This document shows positions 21,112 to 22,134 of a stretch of 22,134 nucleotides of DNA, one piece after another. The notes beneath the pieces are model-generated. The model was not told the DNA's origin, ran no database searches, and worked only from the letters and a program-made list of their open reading frames with translations. This DNA comes from Bacteroidota bacterium (GTDB lineage: Bacteria > Bacteroidota > Ignavibacteria > Ignavibacteriales > Ignavibacteriaceae). The stretch is taken from contig JAEYUD010000001.1 in assembly GCA_023433685.1 (NCBI GenBank), positions 1 to 22,134 of the forward strand, in the 5' to 3' direction. Every line of letters begins with the position of its first letter. Positions within the stretch are counted from its first letter, which is position 1. The position numbers and the translations under genes were made by a program.

Positions 21112-22134
21112 ATGATGTTCAAAGAAAAAGCAGCAAGATTACTTAAAAAGAACAGTGAGTCGATCGTAAAATCTGGTGCCTCCATGTTCACAATAGAGGA
21201 TCTGGAGAGAATGGGTGTGCATCCCGCTTTCATCAAGTACCTCTGGGCGGAAGGTATTTTGCTGAATGTTACTGCCGGAGAATCCGACGGAAGTTTCGGC
21301 AAGGATGAAATACTTGCCACTCTGAAAAAAGCAGCCGTTTTTAACCTGAATTTCCTGTTCAACCCCGTTTTTCTTCTTAAGAAACAGCTGTTCACCTCTG
21401 CCGGTGGAGTTGATAAAACAAAAATTGAAGACCTTAGGAACAGGGTTTACTATTACCGGTACTACATTGATATTCTCGAGAGACTCCAGGGCTCAGGCAA
21501 GCTTGAGGAACAGAGTTACGACGATACAATGGAGAAGATCGGGAAGAAATTGCTTTCAGCAAACTTCAAACCGGTGATAACCGATGGTGTTGACGCTCTT
21601 AGCCATTTCTTTAATTTTGGTGAGGAGCATTCCTCGCTCGACCTTGAGTGCATGAAGTTGTTCCTCCTCTCCCGCGGACTGAAAGAGGAGTACACTAAAG
21701 TGGAAGCCGCTTTCTCGGGAAAAGATCAGTTAAGCGTCTGGAAGATCAAGGATATATTAACGGGAGAGGACAGATCGGTTTTCGATTCAAGTCTTGATAT
21801 TACCCGGGAAATAAAACCGCAAAAGCCAACACTTCCACCCGAGGAAGTAAAAAGTGAACCGCAGTTTCCGGTGGCAGATGAAGAAAATACCGTATCACCC
21901 CCTTCTCCTGAAGTCAAAAAAGTTACAGCTGCCACTTTCTCCCCACAGATGGAAACACCACGCCCCTCACCGGCACCTGTAACGCGGAGCGTTGAAGACT
22001 TTATGTCGGTTCCTAAAAGAAAGGTTGAGTTTGAGCCGGTTGAACCGGAGAAAAAAACAGAACCTGAGCCGCCTGTAGCTAAAACTTCAGAAGCTGAAGA
22101 GATAATAGCAAGTCTCCCCTCGATACATGATGAC
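21112..22134 (+). CDS. Hypothetical protein, N-terminal part (runs off the window)
   Basis: The frame is open from ATG 21112 (a second ATG follows at 21115) to the window edge, 341 codons without a stop. I do not recognise the family. Residues 1-225 look globular and mostly helical, starting MMFKEKAARLLKKN, with IEDLERMGVHPAFIKYLWAEGI and an aromatic stretch VYYYRYYIDILERL; there is no signal peptide and no convincing membrane helix. From about 230 on the chain is Pro/Glu/Lys-rich and probably disordered (for example PQKPTLPPEE, PRPSPAPV). It begins 8 bp after the sdh terminator, so it likely has its own promoter, none of which is evident. Base use is like the neighbours. Confidence 0.75.
   Translation, partial: MMFKEKAARLLKKNSESIVKSGASMFTIEDLERMGVHPAFIKYLWAEGILLNVTAGESDGSFGKDEILATLKKAAVFNLNFLFNPVFLLKKQLFTSAGGVDKTKIEDLRNRVYYYRYYIDILERLQGSGKLEEQSYDDTMEKIGKKLLSANFKPVITDGVDALSHFFNFGEEHSSLDLECMKLFLLSRGLKEEYTKVEAAFSGKDQLSVWKIKDILTGEDRSVFDSSLDITREIKPQKPTLPPEEVKSEPQFPVADEENTVSPPSPEVKKVTAATFSPQMETPRPSPAPVTRSVEDFMSVPKRKVEFEPVEPEKKTEPEPPVAKTSEAEEIIASLPSIHDD

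Overview
The window looks like chromosome from a bacterium of the Fibrobacteres-Chlorobi-Bacteroidetes (FCB) group, most likely an Ignavibacteria/Chlorobi relative rather than a true Bacteroidetes. The evidence is a three-domain IspG, a single-cytochrome (type B) succinate dehydrogenase with a menaquinone methyltransferase, a UbiA enzyme of the archaeal-lipid type known from FCB genomes, and two or three TAnnTTTG boxes of the Bacteroidetes kind. Several genes nevertheless carry good Shine-Dalgarno sites (AGGAG or GGAGG), which is unusual for Bacteroidetes. This placement is inferred from gene content only.

Layout. 74-1597 (+): ksgA and ubiE/menG. 1598-1935: repeat tract of 9-mers and heptamers. 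1936-3861: intact IS1182-like element sitting inside the heptamer array. 3877-5589 (-): recJ, with the RNase P RNA gene (about 5616-6149, -) just upstream. 6237-6770: a four-helix-bundle gene between two inverted heptamer arrays. 6772-8638 (-): nif3 and a zinc-ribbon coiled-coil gene in one operon, behind a structured leader with a terminator that touches the nif3 start codon. 8870-10912 (-): ispG, with an 11-heptamer array in frame. 11099-12997 (+): dnaG. 12998-13122: 9-mer and heptamer tracts. 13123-16097 (-): a putative ubiA-rnhB-acyltransferase operon. 16172-17530 (+): outer-membrane barrel. 17703-21040 (+): sdhC-sdhA-sdhB, ended by a terminator. 21112 to the end (+): an unrecognised, unfinished gene.

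The genes are mostly housekeeping: rRNA modification, menaquinone and isoprenoid metabolism, respiration, replication priming, repair and RNA processing. ubiE and sdhCAB meet through menaquinone. ispG supplies isoprenoid precursors for the ubiA product and the quinone tail.

The unusual layer is non-coding. Tandem repeats with an exact 7-bp period occur in three sequence families. They lie directly 3' of genes and once inside a gene, kept open by avoiding stops in the critical phase. The RNase P RNA carries a long hairpin arm of about 140 nt between P2 and P4, and the nif3 leader resembles a transcription attenuator. All identifications come from reading motifs; no database search was run.
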